Shown here one piece after another: positions 6,121 through 6,232 of a stretch of 6,232 nucleotides of DNA; within the stretch, counting starts at the first letter, position 1; each line of letters starts with the position of its first letter. This DNA is from Rickettsiales bacterium. GTDB taxonomy: Bacteria > Pseudomonadota > Alphaproteobacteria > Rickettsiales > UBA1997. The stretch lies in NCBI GenBank assembly GCA_023262945.1, contig JALQXY010000079.1, forward strand, positions 1 through 6,232, written 5' to 3'. Under the pieces are notes generated by a model. The model did no database searches. It had not been told where the DNA came from and was given only the letters and a program-made list of their open reading frames with translations. The position numbers and the translations under genes were made by a program.

Positions 6121-6175
6121 GTTATACCAATTCCCATCTAAAAATGAACAATATGACAAAATATTTTTTGAGATA
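6121..6175 (-). repeat. Dispersed intergenic repeat, right copy (inverted)
   Basis: Read on the minus strand this runs from TATCTCAAAAAATATTTTG (6157-6175) to GGGAATTGGTATAAC (6121-6135). It matches the landmarks of 1033-1085 in the same order with small gaps. It lies in the spacer after bioA and touches the palindrome that begins at 6176. Confidence 0.5.
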
Positions 6176-6232
6176 AAAATTGTAAAAAATGCAAGTCCTA
6201 TACCTATAGGACTTAAGGCTTTTTGCAATTTT
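6176..6232. repeat. 57-bp two-stage palindrome; possible bidirectional terminator or mobile palindromic element
   Basis: The core is a perfect 10-bp inverted repeat, AAGTCCTATA (6193-6202) and TATAGGACTT (6205-6214), separated by CC. Outside an internal bulge (6189-6192 against 6215-6219), a second stem pairs 6176-6188 with 6220-6232 over 13 positions, including one G-T pair. The core is followed after five bases by TTTTT at 6220-6224, so it may end the bioA transcript. The size and two-stage pairing are more elaborate than a simple terminator. The right arm ends at the window edge, so the element may continue. Confidence 0.6.

Noticed and set aside
6112..6146. Inverted repeat CATTTTTA and TAAAAATG after bioA as terminator
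   Set aside because: The stem is nearly all A-T with a 19-base loop and no following T run; the palindrome at 6176-6232 is a better candidate.
1033..6175. A composite transposon bounded by the inverted repeats
   Set aside because: The interior has only housekeeping genes, no transposase or integrase is present, and the repeats are diverged with no visible target-site duplication.

Overview
This window looks like an AT-rich chromosome segment from an alphaproteobacterium with a host-associated, probably intracellular lifestyle; Rickettsiales or Holosporales would fit best. The clues are the very low GC by eye, long A and T tracts, tightly packed or overlapping genes, almost no Shine-Dalgarno sequences, and a lineage-specific gene whose product carries eukaryote-like short motifs. 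The taxonomic placement is an inference, since the window has no rRNA or other phylogenetic marker.

Layout. Positions 95-988 (+) hold an unrecognised gene with a Lys/Glu-rich helical N-terminal half and a Ser/Thr/Glu-rich C-terminal half. The tail contains KSTQT, which matches the dynein light chain LC8 docking consensus, and the protein ends in CQIL, which has CaaX prenylation-box form. It is a plausible host-targeted effector. Positions 989-1089 are a repeat-rich spacer. Positions 1090-1815 and 1793-2377 (both -) are lptB and lptA, overlapping by 23 bp and transcribed as lptA-lptB; they make the periplasmic bridge protein and the cytoplasmic ATPase of LPS export. Starting inside the 5' end of lptA and running the other way is a four-gene cluster: a secreted DUF192 protein (2319-2795), hisD (2792-4090), bamD (4097-4834) and bioA (4846-6102). 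Its gene junctions are a 4-bp ATGA overlap, 6 bp and 11 bp, so it reads as one operon. The last 130 bp hold a diverged inverted copy of the left-hand repeat and a long palindrome.

How they fit together. lptA, lptB and bamD all serve outer membrane building (LPS transport and beta-barrel assembly). hisD and bioA are single steps of histidine and biotin synthesis without their usual pathway neighbours. The two operons start in an overlapping divergent arrangement with no free intergenic space, so their promoters must lie inside each other's coding sequence.

Most worth following up: the first gene as a candidate effector (LC8 motif, CaaX box, and a terminator-like hairpin with a T8 tract just before the CaaX codons), the overlapping divergent lptA/DUF192 starts, and the inverted intergenic repeats flanking the 5-kb housekeeping block.
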